In this document: positions 15,000 through 23,673 of the stretch, piece after piece | Numbering within the stretch: the stretch's first letter is position 1 | How the letters are laid out: each line of letters starts with the position of its first letter | Assembly (NCBI GenBank): GCA_946478975.1 | Contig: CAMLEO010000080.1 | Coordinates: 1-25,324, forward strand | DNA length: 25,324 bases | Source: an uncultured Steroidobacter sp. | GTDB lineage: Bacteria > Pseudomonadota > Gammaproteobacteria > Steroidobacterales > Steroidobacteraceae | Direction: 5' to 3' | Position numbers and translations under genes: made by a program | Notes under the pieces: generated by a model | What the model saw: only the letters and a program-made list of their open reading frames with translations | What the model was told of the DNA's origin: nothing | The model's database searches: none

Positions 15000-15011
15000 C
15001 TGGCTACCAAC

Positions 15012-15656
15012 ATGAGTCACGAGATAGTCGAAAAGAAAGTTGCACTGATGGGCGCGCTGATCGCTCTGGTGATCAGCGTCGGCGGCCTGGTGGAAATCGT
15101 GCCGCTGTACATGCAGAGCTCGGTCATTCAGCCCTCGCCGGGAGTGAAGCCGTACTCGCCGCTGGCGCTCGAAGGCCGCGACGTTTATGTCCGCGAAGGT
15201 TGTTACAACTGCCATTCGCAGATGGTGCGGCCGCTGCCGGCGGAGACGGAACGTTACGGCCACTTCTCCATCGCCGGTGAGGCGGTGTACGACCATCCGT
15301 TCCAGTTCGGCTCCAAGCGCACCGGCCCGGACCTGGCGCGAGTTGGCGGCCGCTACACCAATGAATGGCATCGCGTGCATCTCACCAATCCTCGCGATGT
15401 GGTGCCGGAATCGAACATGCCGGGCTTTCCGTGGCTCGCCGAGCGCACGCTCGATCCGGCCATGACGCAAACCAAGATGCGCGCCCTGCAGAAGATCGGT
15501 GTGCCGTACACGGCCGCCGAGATCGAAGCGGCGCCCGAGACAGTGCGCGATCACACCGAGATGGATGCGCTGATCGCGTACATGCAAGGCCTGAAATTCC
15601 GCGGCGAAGCTGTCACAGCCGCCGCCACTGCAAGCTCGTCGAAGGGTCAACCATGA
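15012..15656 (+). CDS. ccoO: cbb3-type cytochrome c oxidase subunit II (mono-haem c)
   Basis: The 214-residue protein has one N-terminal membrane helix (~10-32) and a periplasmic c-type haem domain. The haem attachment motif is C64-YN-C67-H68 in [15 protein letters not shown], and M136 in [11 protein letters not shown] is the probable axial ligand. It passes electrons from CcoP or cytochrome c to CcoN. Length agrees with the family (about 200-240). The gene begins 12 nt after ccoN and its TGA overlaps the ccoQ ATG. The C-terminal tail ([11 protein letters not shown]) is Ala/Ser-rich and probably disordered. Confidence 0.97.
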   Translation: MSHEIVEKKVALMGALIALVISVGGLVEIVPLYMQSSVIQPSPGVKPYSPLALEGRDVYVREGCYNCHSQMVRPLPAETERYGHFSIAGEAVYDHPFQFGSKRTGPDLARVGGRYTNEWHRVHLTNPRDVVPESNMPGFPWLAERTLDPAMTQTKMRALQKIGVPYTAAEIEAAPETVRDHTEMDALIAYMQGLKFRGEAVTAAATASSSKGQP

Positions 15657-15838
15657 GCATCGAACTGAACATGGGAATCGTGCGCGGACTGCTGACGCTG
15701 GTGTTGTTCCTGGCCTTCATGACCTTGTGGGCGTGGGCCTGGAGCAAGAACCGCAAGACCGACTTCGATCACATCGCCCGTCTGCCGCTCGAAGATCACG
15801 ACTCCGTTCCGGCTCGTCTTGAGGATTCGCCGCGATGA
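15653..15838 (+). CDS. ccoQ: cbb3-type cytochrome c oxidase small subunit CcoQ
   Basis: This 61-residue protein has one membrane helix (~10-30, [20 protein letters not shown]) followed by [20 protein letters not shown], the usual CcoQ shape of one helix and a short polar cytoplasmic tail. CcoQ stabilises the cbb3 complex. ATG 15653 overlaps the ccoO stop (ATGA), with GAAGGG 6 nt upstream, and its own TGA overlaps the ccoP ATG in the same way. Confidence 0.93.
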   Translation: MSIELNMGIVRGLLTLVLFLAFMTLWAWAWSKNRKTDFDHIARLPLEDHDSVPARLEDSPR

Positions 15839-16806
15839 TCAGCCAACCTGCCAGTATTTTTATCATCGTCTTCACGGTCATCAATATCGTCGCGTGCCTG
15901 TGGCTGATGTGGTGGACCGCGCGTACGCGCAGCGCCGCGAGCACTGCAAGTGATGAAAGCGCCGCCACCACCGGGCACGTGTGGGACGGCGACCTGCAAG
16001 AGCTCAACAATCCGCTGCCGCGCTGGTGGCTGGGTTTGTTCATCATCACCGTGGTGTTCGGCGCCGGTTATCTCGCGTTCTTCCCGGGCCTGGGCAACTT
16101 CTCCGGCACCTCGAAGTGGAACTCGGTCGCTCAATATGAGAAGCAGATCCAGCGTCAACGCGAAACCTTCGATGCACGCCTCGCGGCGCTGAAAGATCGC
16201 TCGCTGCACGACCTCGCCGAGAACAAAGATGCGATGGCGACGGCCAAGAATCTGTTCAGCGCGAACTGCGCCGGCTGCCATGGCTCCGACGCGCGCGGCG
16301 CCAAAGGCTTTCCGAATCTCACCGATAAGGACTGGCTGTGGGGCGGCGATGAAAGCCGCGTGTTGGAAACAATCGGCCAGGGTCGTCACGGCATGATGCC
16401 CGCGCTCGGCTCGGTGCTCGGTGAAACCGGCGTCAACGAGGTCGCGTCGTACGTCGTGAGCCTGAGCGGTGGCAAAGCGCCGCCGGATTGGGTGAACGCC
16501 GGACAGAATCGTTTCCAAACATTGTGCATCGGCTGCCACGGCGTGGACGCGAAAGGCAACCAGCTGGTCGGTGCGCCGAACCTCACCGACAAAGTGTGGC
16601 TGCACGGCGGCGACTTCGACACTGTGCGCGCGACCATCACCAACGGTCGTGACAATCAGATGCCGGCGCATCACGACATCCTCGGCGACACCAAGGTCAA
16701 GCTGCTCGCCGCGTACGTGCTCAGCCTCGGCAAGGACCATGACCGCAAGGACCACGATGACGAGGACGACCACGAGGACCGTGACTACCATGCTGCCACT
16801 CGCTGA
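15835..16806 (+). CDS. ccoP: cbb3-type cytochrome c oxidase subunit III (di-haem c) with His/Asp-rich tail
   Basis: The 323-residue protein has two N-terminal membrane helices (~8-27 and ~65-84) and two periplasmic cytochrome c domains. Haem motifs are C145-AG-C148-H149 and C231-IG-C234-H235; GRHGMMPALG and NQMPAH supply likely axial methionines. HVWDGDLQELNNPLPRWW is the typical CcoP segment between the helices. It accepts electrons from cytochrome c. The end is unusual: after LAAYVLSLGK the protein adds a tail, residues 301-319, made almost only of Asp, His, Glu, Arg and Lys, which could bind copper or another metal. The last 17 nt overlap the following small membrane gene. The ATG overlaps the ccoQ stop. 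Confidence 0.96.
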   Translation: MISQPASIFIIVFTVINIVACLWLMWWTARTRSAASTASDESAATTGHVWDGDLQELNNPLPRWWLGLFIITVVFGAGYLAFFPGLGNFSGTSKWNSVAQYEKQIQRQRETFDARLAALKDRSLHDLAENKDAMATAKNLFSANCAGCHGSDARGAKGFPNLTDKDWLWGGDESRVLETIGQGRHGMMPALGSVLGETGVNEVASYVVSLSGGKAPPDWVNAGQNRFQTLCIGCHGVDAKGNQLVGAPNLTDKVWLHGGDFDTVRATITNGRDNQMPAHHDILGDTKVKLLAAYVLSLGKDHDRKDHDDEDDHEDRDYHAATR

Positions 16807-17080
16807 GAAACGTTCGCTCTGGCCGCACTTCCGGGAAGATCTCGGCGTGCTGCTGTGGGCCTCGTTCCTCGCGGCATGTGTTGCAACCTTGCTGTTCTTC
16901 GCCTGCTTCGATCCGCAACTGCTGGTCGACGATCACGCGCCGCCGGCCTGGCTCGCGGATCGTCGCGCCGGCTACACCGTTGGTTTTTTCTTTTTCTGGA
17001 TGATGTCCGCCATCGCTAGCTTCCTCACCGCGTATCTCATCGAGACGCGCTCCAACGCCACGGCGCGGGATCTGCCATGA
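16790..17080 (+). CDS. Small two-helix membrane protein of the cbb3 operon, function unknown
   Basis: The 96-residue product has two predicted membrane helices: ~18-40 (LGVLLWASFLAACVATLLFF) and ~61-84 (YTVGFFFFWMMSAIASFLTA), joined by a ~20-residue loop with DPQLLVDDHAPPAWLADRRA. I do not recognise a named family. ATG 16790 lies inside the 3' end of ccoP (17-nt overlap, other frame), and its TGA overlaps the ccoG ATG, so it is a true operon member and not a chance frame. Its location in the structural-assembly junction suggests a role in cbb3 assembly or stability. Neither a CXXCH nor a metal-binding cluster is present. It does not look like CcoH, which has one helix and a longer periplasmic domain. 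Confidence 0.75.
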   Translation: MLPLAEKRSLWPHFREDLGVLLWASFLAACVATLLFFACFDPQLLVDDHAPPAWLADRRAGYTVGFFFFWMMSAIASFLTAYLIETRSNATARDLP

Positions 17081-18471
17081 ACGCCGTGCGCTCCGACACC
17101 GCCGTCCGCAACGACGGCAGCTTGTATATCTCGCACCAGAAGGTGTACCCGCGCGAGGTCGAAGGCCGATTCAATCGCCTGCGCGTCGCGGCCACCATCG
17201 TGCTGCTCGGCTTGTTCTATGCGGTGCCGTGGCTGCAATGGGACGGCCATCAGGCCATCCTGTTCGACCTGCCGGCGCGCAAGTTCTATATCTTCGGGCT
17301 CACGTTCTTTCCGCAGGATTTCTTCCTGCTGACCTGGCTGCTGATCATTGCGGCGCTGTCGTTGTTCTTTTTCACCGCCCTCGCCGGTCGTCTGTGGTGC
17401 GGCTATGCCTGCCCGCAAACGGTGTGGACCGAAATCTTCGTGTGGATGGAACGCTGGACCGAAGGCAATCGCCAGCAGCGCATGCGGCTCGACCAGTCAC
17501 CCTGGAACATGAACAAGGTGTTGCGCAAGAGCAGCAAGCAGGTGCTGTGGATCAGCTTCGCGCTGTTCACCGGCTTCACGTTCGTCGGCTATTTCTCGCC
17601 GGTCCGCGTGCTCACCGGCTCCGTGCTCACTACGTCGCTGGGCAGCTGGGAGCTGTTCTGGATTTTGTTCTACGGCTTCGCCACCTATGGCAACGCCGGC
17701 TACATGCGCGAGCAAGTCTGCAAATATATGTGTCCGTATGCGCGCTTCCAGAGCGCCATGTTCGATCGCGACACCCTGATCATTTCCTACGACACGAAGC
17801 GGGGCGATCCGCGCGGCTCGCGTGCTCGCAATGTGGATCCGAAAGCCAAAGGGCTCGGCGATTGCATCGATTGCACGTTGTGCGTCCAGGCCTGCCCCAC
17901 CGGCATCGATATTCGCAAGGGCCTGCAGCTGGAATGCATCGCTTGCGCCGCCTGCATCGACGCCTGCGACAACGTGATGGATCGCATGAACTATCCGCGC
18001 GGCCTGATTCGATATACGACTCAGAACGCGATGGATAACGTGCAGACGCATGTGCTTCGTCCGCGAACCCTCGTCTACGGTTCGCTGCTGATGGCGCTGA
18101 TCATCGGTTTCGGCGTGGCCGTGGCCACTCGCAACCTGGTGGAAGTCGATGTGCTGCGTGACCGGAATGCGCTCTATCGCTCGGTCGGCGACGGCCTGGT
18201 CGAGAATGTGTACACGGTGCGCTTCGTCAACAAAGACACACGCCCGCACGCGTTGCGCGTGCATGCCGAAGGCATTACTGGCCTCACTGTCGACGCCGAT
18301 CCCGACGTGCAATCGGTCGGTGCCGGCGAAGTCGTGAGCGCCGTCGTTCGTATCCGCGCTCCTGAGGCGGCGGTGAGTGGCGGGCGCACCATTCAAATCA
18401 TCGTAAAGTCCGACGACGACCAGGTCGAGGCTCGATCCAAGGCTCGGTTCATCGCGCCCGTATCACGATGA
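17077..18471 (+). CDS. ccoG: Cytochrome c oxidase accessory protein CcoG (FixG)
   Basis: This 464-residue membrane iron-sulfur protein has several helices and two clusters of cysteines. C108/C112 lie in LWCGYACPQTVWTEIF, and CKYMCPYARFQSAMFD follows near residue 215. A double ferredoxin region shows CIDCTLCVQACPTG and CIACAACIDACD, enough for two 4Fe-4S clusters. A final helix (~330-350) is followed by the FixG C-terminal Ig-like domain (~365-464). CcoG acts as a cupric reductase supplying Cu(I) for CuB assembly of cbb3 oxidase. It overlaps its neighbours by ATGA on both sides. Here it is followed directly by ccoI, without ccoH. Confidence 0.95.
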   Translation: MNAVRSDTAVRNDGSLYISHQKVYPREVEGRFNRLRVAATIVLLGLFYAVPWLQWDGHQAILFDLPARKFYIFGLTFFPQDFFLLTWLLIIAALSLFFFTALAGRLWCGYACPQTVWTEIFVWMERWTEGNRQQRMRLDQSPWNMNKVLRKSSKQVLWISFALFTGFTFVGYFSPVRVLTGSVLTTSLGSWELFWILFYGFATYGNAGYMREQVCKYMCPYARFQSAMFDRDTLIISYDTKRGDPRGSRARNVDPKAKGLGDCIDCTLCVQACPTGIDIRKGLQLECIACAACIDACDNVMDRMNYPRGLIRYTTQNAMDNVQTHVLRPRTLVYGSLLMALIIGFGVAVATRNLVEVDVLRDRNALYRSVGDGLVENVYTVRFVNKDTRPHALRVHAEGITGLTVDADPDVQSVGAGEVVSAVVRIRAPEAAVSGGRTIQIIVKSDDDQVEARSKARFIAPVSR

Positions 18472-20951
18472 ATGCCGTGGCTGCTGTCGATGTTTGTTTC
18501 CACTGCGGCGAGCCGCTGCGCGGTTCGACTTTGCTGGCTCGCGTGGATCGACAGGAGCGGCCGGTCTGTTGCAGCGGCTGCCAGGCAGTCGCTGAGCTGA
18601 TCTCAGGCACCGGGCTCGGCGATTACTATCGCTACCGCGACACGAGCTCGACGCGTCCTCGCAATGAAGATCTCGCCGCAGACAAGTGGCGCGTGTACGC
18701 CGATCCGGAATTCGCCCGGCAGTTCACACAGACCGCCAACGGCCAGACCGCCGCGACGCTGCTGATCGAAGGCTTGCGATGCTCGGCCTGCAGCTGGCTG
18801 ATCGATCAGGTGCTGCGCCAACACGCCGGCATCATCGATGTGAGCGTCAACGCAGCCACCGGTCGCGCCAATGTTTCCTGGCATCCGGCACAGCTCAATC
18901 TCGCCGATGTCATGCGCACAATCGCGCAACTCGGTTACGTGCCGCACCCGGTGACCGATGAAACTGTTTCTCGCGCCTTGCGTGACGAGCGTCGGGACGG
19001 ACTGAAACGTCTGGCGGTGGCGGGCTTCGGCATGATGCAAGTGATGATGTTCGCGGTCGCCGTGTATTCCGCCGAGCTCGCGCACGAAGTCATGGACCCG
19101 GTGATCCTGAATTACTTCCGGATCGTGAGCCTGCTGGTCGCAACCCCGGTCATGTTCTACGCCGGCGCACCGATCCTGCTCAGCGCCTGCAACAGCCTGC
19201 GCACTCGCTCGGTCGGCATGGACGTGCCGGTCGCGATCGCGCTGGTGCTCGCTTATGGCGCGAGTGTCTGGAACACGTTGAGAGCCGGCGGCGAGGTGTA
19301 TTTCGACTCGGTGACGATGTTTATTTTCTTCCTGACGCTCGGTCGCTATGTGCAGATGAGCGTGCGTCAGCGCACCGCTGGCGTGACCGACGCGCTCGCC
19401 CGGCAGCTGCCTTCGGTCGCACATCGCGCCGACGGCGAGAGTGTGGAAGATGTTCCCGTCACGTCACTGCGCATCGGCGATGTGATTCAAGTGCGCCGGG
19501 GCGAAGTGCTGCCCGCGGACGGACAGTTGCTCGATCGGGAAGCGGAGCTGGATGAAGCCATGCTCACCGGCGAATCGCTGCCGGTGCGCCGCCGGATGGG
19601 CGATCAAGTTGTGGCCGGCACAATCAACGCCGGTGGGCCGATCAGAGTTTCGGTGCGTGCGCTGGGGGCGGAGACTGCGCTTTCTCACATCGTCTCCTTG
19701 ATGCAGCGGGCACAAGCTCACAAACCCGCGCTGGCCCGCAATGCCGACGCAGCGGCGGCGAAATTCCTGCGTTTCGTCCTGCTCGGCGCAGGATTGACCT
19801 GCGCGATCTGGTTCGCGATCGATCCGTCGCGGGCTTTCGCCGCAACCTTGGCGGTCTTGGTGGTCGCTTGCCCCTGTGCATTCGCCATCGCCATGCCAGC
19901 TGCCCTCGCCGCCGCGACTGCGAGCCTCGGACGTCAAGGGATACTGCTCACCGATGCCGACGCAATCGAAGCCTTGGCGCGCGTCGATTACATCGTGTTC
20001 GACAAGACCGGCACTTTGACCCGAGGTGAACTGCAGGTGTCTCGATGCCTGCCGCTGGAGCAGATCAGCGAGACACGATGTTTGCAGATCGCAGCGGCGC
20101 TCGAACGCGCGTCGGAACATCCCCTGGCACGTGCGTTCACGAGTCACCACAGCGGCGATGCCGTCGAAGAGCTGGAAACGTTCGCGGGCCAGGGCGTTCA
20201 AGGGCGCATCGGCGGACGGCTGTATCGCATCGGCAGCCCGCAGTTCGTCAGCGAGTTACACCTCGACGTGTCGGCGCATGAACCGCCGGCCGAGCTCGCC
20301 GGCAGCCTGGTTTTGCTGGGCGATGAGGAATGCGCGCTCGCCTGGTTCGAGCTGACCGATTCGATCCGCCCGGCGGCGGCCAAGGTCGTGCACGACCTGC
20401 GATCGCTCGGCATCGAACCCTCGATCCTGAGCGGCGACGGTCACGTGGCGGTCGAAACCGTCGCTCAGCAGGTCGGCATCGTCGAGGCCACCGCGCGCTG
20501 CTCGGCGAAACAGAAACTGACTCGACTGCTCGAACTGCAGCAGCGGGGCAAACGTGTCGCCGTCATCGGCGACGGCGTGAACGACGCACCGGTGCTGGCC
20601 GCTGGCAATGTTTCTATTGCCATGGGCCGAGGCGCTGCGCTGGCACACGCGAGCGCGGGGCTGGTGCTGGTGAACGACAATCTTGCGGCCTTGCCCGAGG
20701 CCGTGAAACTGGCTCGCCGCACGTTGAGCATCGCGCGTCAGAACTTGATGTGGTCGGCGGTTTATAACTTCGGTTCGCTGCCGCTGGCGGCGTTTGGCTT
20801 GATTCCTCCCTGGCTCGCGGCGCTGGGCATGTCGCTCAGCTCGGTCGCCGTCGTGCTCAACTCCACCCGCCTGCTACCGCGGATTGCCCGGAGAGTCTCC
20901 GAACAATCCACGGCGGCGCCGTCAGGCCGGCTGAGCGAGACTACGGCATGA
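18468..20951 (+). CDS. ccoI: Copper-translocating P-type ATPase CcoI (FixI)
   Basis: The 827-residue P1B-ATPase exports copper across the inner membrane for cbb3 assembly. The N terminus has the CcoI-specific cysteine region (CFHCGEPL and RPVCCSGCQAVAELI), followed by a heavy-metal-associated domain with C105-SA-C108 in GLRCSACSWLIDQVL. The ion path motif C468-P-C470 lies in VACPCAFAIAMPAAL. D512 in FDKTGTLTRGEL is the phosphorylated residue; TGESLPV and GDGVNDAPVL are further P-type signatures. Eight membrane helices are expected. The gene overlaps ccoG and ccoS by ATGA. Operon context separates it from the general copper-detoxifying CopA. Confidence 0.95.
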   Translation: MNAVAAVDVCFHCGEPLRGSTLLARVDRQERPVCCSGCQAVAELISGTGLGDYYRYRDTSSTRPRNEDLAADKWRVYADPEFARQFTQTANGQTAATLLIEGLRCSACSWLIDQVLRQHAGIIDVSVNAATGRANVSWHPAQLNLADVMRTIAQLGYVPHPVTDETVSRALRDERRDGLKRLAVAGFGMMQVMMFAVAVYSAELAHEVMDPVILNYFRIVSLLVATPVMFYAGAPILLSACNSLRTRSVGMDVPVAIALVLAYGASVWNTLRAGGEVYFDSVTMFIFFLTLGRYVQMSVRQRTAGVTDALARQLPSVAHRADGESVEDVPVTSLRIGDVIQVRRGEVLPADGQLLDREAELDEAMLTGESLPVRRRMGDQVVAGTINAGGPIRVSVRALGAETALSHIVSLMQRAQAHKPALARNADAAAAKFLRFVLLGAGLTCAIWFAIDPSRAFAATLAVLVVACPCAFAIAMPAALAAATASLGRQGILLTDADAIEALARVDYIVFDKTGTLTRGELQVSRCLPLEQISETRCLQIAAALERASEHPLARAFTSHHSGDAVEELETFAGQGVQGRIGGRLYRIGSPQFVSELHLDVSAHEPPAELAGSLVLLGDEECALAWFELTDSIRPAAAKVVHDLRSLGIEPSILSGDGHVAVETVAQQVGIVEATARCSAKQKLTRLLELQQRGKRVAVIGDGVNDAPVLAAGNVSIAMGRGAALAHASAGLVLVNDNLAALPEAVKLARRTLSIARQNLMWSAVYNFGSLPLAAFGLIPPWLAALGMSLSSVAVVLNSTRLLPRIARRVSEQSTAAPSGRLSETTA

Positions 20952-21130
20952 GTATTCTGTTGGTGCTGATTCCCCTGAGCCTGGCACTGGTCGTGCTCGC
21001 CGGCTGGGGATTTTTCTGGGCGGTGAGCACCGGCCAGTTCGACGATCTGGAATCGCCGGGCTGGGAAATACTACGCAACGAATCGCCACCGGTGCTTGCC
21101 TCGTCCGGCGACGATGACGGACAGCAGTAA
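20948..21130 (+). CDS. ccoS: cbb3 oxidase maturation protein CcoS
   Basis: The 60-residue protein has one membrane helix (~3-25, ILLVLIPLSLALVVLAGWGF) and the diagnostic CcoS segment FFWAVSTGQFDDLESPGW. CcoS is needed for insertion of cofactors (haem, CuB) into cbb3 oxidase. It overlaps ccoI by ATGA, and its 3' end overlaps the SafE-like gene by 17 nt. Length agrees with the family (50-70). Confidence 0.93.
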   Translation: MSILLVLIPLSLALVVLAGWGFFWAVSTGQFDDLESPGWEILRNESPPVLASSGDDDGQQ

Positions 21131-21830
21131 CGTCATCGGCCTTTCCGCTGCGTTCATCGCGGGGATCGCCGGCAGCGCCCATTGCTTCGCCATGTGCGGC
21201 AGTCTCGCCGGCGCATTTGGCATGCGAGCCCGTGTCATCGGCGCGAGCGCGAGCGATGCATTCGGCAACGCCCTTTCCTATCACGTCGGTCGTCTGAGCG
21301 GCTATACCCTTGCCGGCGCGATCTGTGGAATGCTCGGCGCAACACTGCAGGCCGTGCTCGACCTTGCTCGCATCGGCTCGTGGCTGCGCATCGCAAGCGG
21401 CGTGCTGTTGCTGCTGATCGCGATACGAATGCTCTCGCCCTGGAATCCGCTGCGCTGGTTGGAAACATTGGGTGCGAAGTTCTGGCGCGCGCTGCAGCCT
21501 CTCACTCAGAAGACCGGCACGTTGAACGGCCGAACGCAGGCAATTGCGTTGGGATTCCTGTGGGGCTGGCTGCCCTGCGGCCTGGTCTATTCGATGCTGC
21601 TGTTCGCGGCTCTCAGCGGCAACGGCTCATATGGCGGCGCCATCCTGCTGGCGTTCGGGCTCGGCACCTTGCCCGCAATGCTCACGAGCACGGTGCTCGC
21701 TTCTCAGGTTCAACGTTTGCTACGCAATCGCTGGCCGCGATTCGCGAGCGGCATCCTGCTGCTCATGCTCGGCGCGTGGATGATCTGGATCTCGCTGCCC
21801 GCGGCCGGACACATGCACCACCATCACTAA
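21114..21830 (+). CDS. UreH/SafE-type membrane protein linked to cbb3 genes, probable copper or redox role
   Basis: The 238-residue protein has about six membrane helices. Near the N terminus GIAGSAHCFAMCGSLAGAFG places C24 and C28 in a helix, and GFLWGWLPCGLVYSMLLFAA carries a Pro-Cys-Gly in the mirrored repeat; this is the layout of the UreH_2/DsbD-like membrane family. The protein ends in HMHHHH, a possible metal site. ATG 21114 lies within ccoS (17-nt overlap), so it is co-expressed with the cbb3 assembly genes. Relatives commonly follow ccoS in gammaproteobacteria and are linked with copper delivery or cytochrome biogenesis, though the exact job is uncertain. The stop overlaps the convergent SulP gene stop by 4 nt, leaving no terminator between. 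Confidence 0.82.
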   Translation: MTDSSNVIGLSAAFIAGIAGSAHCFAMCGSLAGAFGMRARVIGASASDAFGNALSYHVGRLSGYTLAGAICGMLGATLQAVLDLARIGSWLRIASGVLLLLIAIRMLSPWNPLRWLETLGAKFWRALQPLTQKTGTLNGRTQAIALGFLWGWLPCGLVYSMLLFAALSGNGSYGGAILLAFGLGTLPAMLTSTVLASQVQRLLRNRWPRFASGILLLMLGAWMIWISLPAAGHMHHHH

Positions 21831-23488
21831 GCAACCGCGACCGGCTCCGGCACCCGCGGCTCCAGACGTTCCAGCGCCTGCTCCAGGTTCGAGCAGAAAT
21901 TCTGCTCGCCGATCAGCTCGACGATGCCGGCTCGTTGCAACTTGCCGGTGACGCGCTCGTTGGCGCCGGTGAGCATGACCCGCACCTTGCGCCGCTGCAG
22001 GTCGCGAATCACTTCTTCGAGTGTTTGCAGCCCGGTGATGTCGATGAAGGGCACCCAGCGCAGGCGAATGATCATCACCTTTGGATCGGTGTGCGTGCTG
22101 GCGAGCGCACGCTCGAAATTCTCCACCGCGCCGAAAAAGAACGGACCCTCGACGGCGAACACCAGCACGCCGGGTGGAATCTCCAGGCCGCGATGCGCGA
22201 GCTCATTCGTGAGCTGCTGAGGCGTGAGCTGCTGCACTTCCACGCTGCTCGCCATCCGACGCAGGAAATGCAACGTCGCGACGATCACACCGATGTTCAC
22301 GGCGACCACGAGATCCACGAACACTGTCAAACCAAATGTCACCAGCAGCACGACGACATCGGCCGGCGGCGCCCGGCGCACCATTTTCACGAAGTGTCGC
22401 GCTTCGCTCATGTTCCAGGCGACGACGAACAGAATCGCGGCCAGCGCGGCAAGAGGAATATTGACGGCGAGCGGCGCCAACGCGAGCACGATCAGCACCA
22501 GCACGCACGCGTGCACGATGCCAGCAAGTGGGCCCGTGGCGCCGTTGCGAACATTGGTCGCCGTTCTCGCCAGCGCGCCAGTGGCGGCGAATCCACCAAA
22601 CAACGGCGTCGCCAGGTTGGCAATGCCCTGCCCGATCAATTCCTGGTTCGAGTCATGGCGCGTTCCCGCCATGCCGTCCGCCACGACTGCCGACAGCAAC
22701 GATTCGATCGCGCCGAGCATCGCGATGGTGAACGCCGGCCCGATCAGCTCGATGACCCGGGCGGCAGTGATTTCCGGCAAATGTAACGTCGGCAGTCCAC
22801 GGGGGATGCCGCCGAATGCCGAACCGATGGTCGCTACGCCTTGGAAATGAAACACCGCTTGCACCACGGTCGCAAACAACAATCCCAGCAGCGGCCCTGG
22901 AATCCGCTTCAAGATCTTCAAGCGCGGCGCGAACACCACGATCAGCAAGGTCGAGGCCGCGAGCCCCGTGGTCTCCAGATGTGCCTGCGGCAGGACCTGC
23001 AGCGTGTGCCAGAGCTTTTCGTGAAAGTGCTGGCCGGTGACCGCCGGCAAGCCGAAGAAATCGTGCCACTGCCCGGTCCAGATCACGACCGCGATGCCGG
23101 CGGTGAAGCCGAGAATCACCGGATCGGGAATGAACTTGATGATGCCGCCCAGGCGCGCGAGGCCCAGCAATAACAACATCAGCCCGGCCAGAAACGTCGC
23201 GATCTGCAGCCCGTCGATGCCGTACTGGGTGGTGATGCCGGACAGAATCACGATGAATGCACCGGTCGGCCCGGCAATCTGCAGCCGGCTGCCGCCGAAC
23301 GTGGACACCAGCAGCCCGGCGACCATGGCCGTGTACAGCCCCTGCTCCGGCTTCGCGCCGGAGGCAATTGCGAACGCCATGGCCAGCGGCAGGGCAACCA
23401 CGCCGACCACGATTCCGGAAACGATATTGCGCGCCCAATGGGCACGTCCCAGCAAGCCGGCGCGGTGCGCCTCCAGAATTGCGATCAT
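21827..23488 (-). CDS. SulP family anion transporter with STAS domain
   Basis: This 553-residue protein combines a membrane region (~15-425, about 12-14 helices) with a C-terminal STAS domain (~440-545). LPLAMAFAIASGAKPEQGLY and FGGSRLQIAGPTGAFIVILS are the N-terminal SulP signatures. Later segments include FIPDPVILGFTAGIAVVIWT and PLFGGFAATGALARTATNVR. The STAS part shows LVFAVEGPFFFGAVENFERA and FIDITGLQTLEEVIRDLQ. SulP/SLC26 proteins carry sulfate, bicarbonate, dicarboxylates or other anions; substrate cannot be assigned. ATG 23488 gives a full-length protein. It is convergent with the cbb3 operon, overlapping its last gene by 4 nt at the stop codons. Confidence 0.94.
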   Translation of the reverse strand: MIAILEAHRAGLLGRAHWARNIVSGIVVGVVALPLAMAFAIASGAKPEQGLYTAMVAGLLVSTFGGSRLQIAGPTGAFIVILSGITTQYGIDGLQIATFLAGLMLLLLGLARLGGIIKFIPDPVILGFTAGIAVVIWTGQWHDFFGLPAVTGQHFHEKLWHTLQVLPQAHLETTGLAASTLLIVVFAPRLKILKRIPGPLLGLLFATVVQAVFHFQGVATIGSAFGGIPRGLPTLHLPEITAARVIELIGPAFTIAMLGAIESLLSAVVADGMAGTRHDSNQELIGQGIANLATPLFGGFAATGALARTATNVRNGATGPLAGIVHACVLVLIVLALAPLAVNIPLAALAAILFVVAWNMSEARHFVKMVRRAPPADVVVLLVTFGLTVFVDLVVAVNIGVIVATLHFLRRMASSVEVQQLTPQQLTNELAHRGLEIPPGVLVFAVEGPFFFGAVENFERALASTHTDPKVMIIRLRWVPFIDITGLQTLEEVIRDLQRRKVRVMLTGANERVTGKLQRAGIVELIGEQNFCSNLEQALERLEPRVPEPVAVA

Positions 23489-23598
23489 CCGCTTCAGGGT
23501 CTCTCGGGCGAATCGGACATGAATGGACGCGGCATTATGCGGCAGTTACGGCCGCACTCGTAGCGGGGCTCGCCCGCACCACTTAAGTGACAGTCCTA

Positions 23599-23618
23599 GT
23601 TCCCCGGCGGAACCGCCG
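23599..23618. repeat. Overlapping small hairpins in the SulP/kinase divergent region
   Basis: GTTCC-CCGGC-GGAAC (23599-23613) can fold, as can CGGCGG-AA-CCGCCG (23605-23618), and these are mutually exclusive. A 10-nt palindrome, CACTTAAGTG (23580-23589), lies nearby. No convincing -35/-10 pair was found in this 237-nt region. Confidence 0.3.
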
Positions 23619-23673
23619 CCGCCCGCTCAGGCAGCGCCCTAATTGGCGGTCGGGTCGCGCATTCTTGCGAAGT

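Noticed and set aside
14133..15650. 505-codon minus-strand frame
   Set aside because: It is antisense to ccoN and ccoO, both of which retain every haem and copper ligand.
21182..22786. 534-codon plus-strand frame across the SafE-like and SulP genes
   Set aside because: It overlaps two well-supported genes on opposite strands and has Arg/His/Gln-rich composition with no domain.
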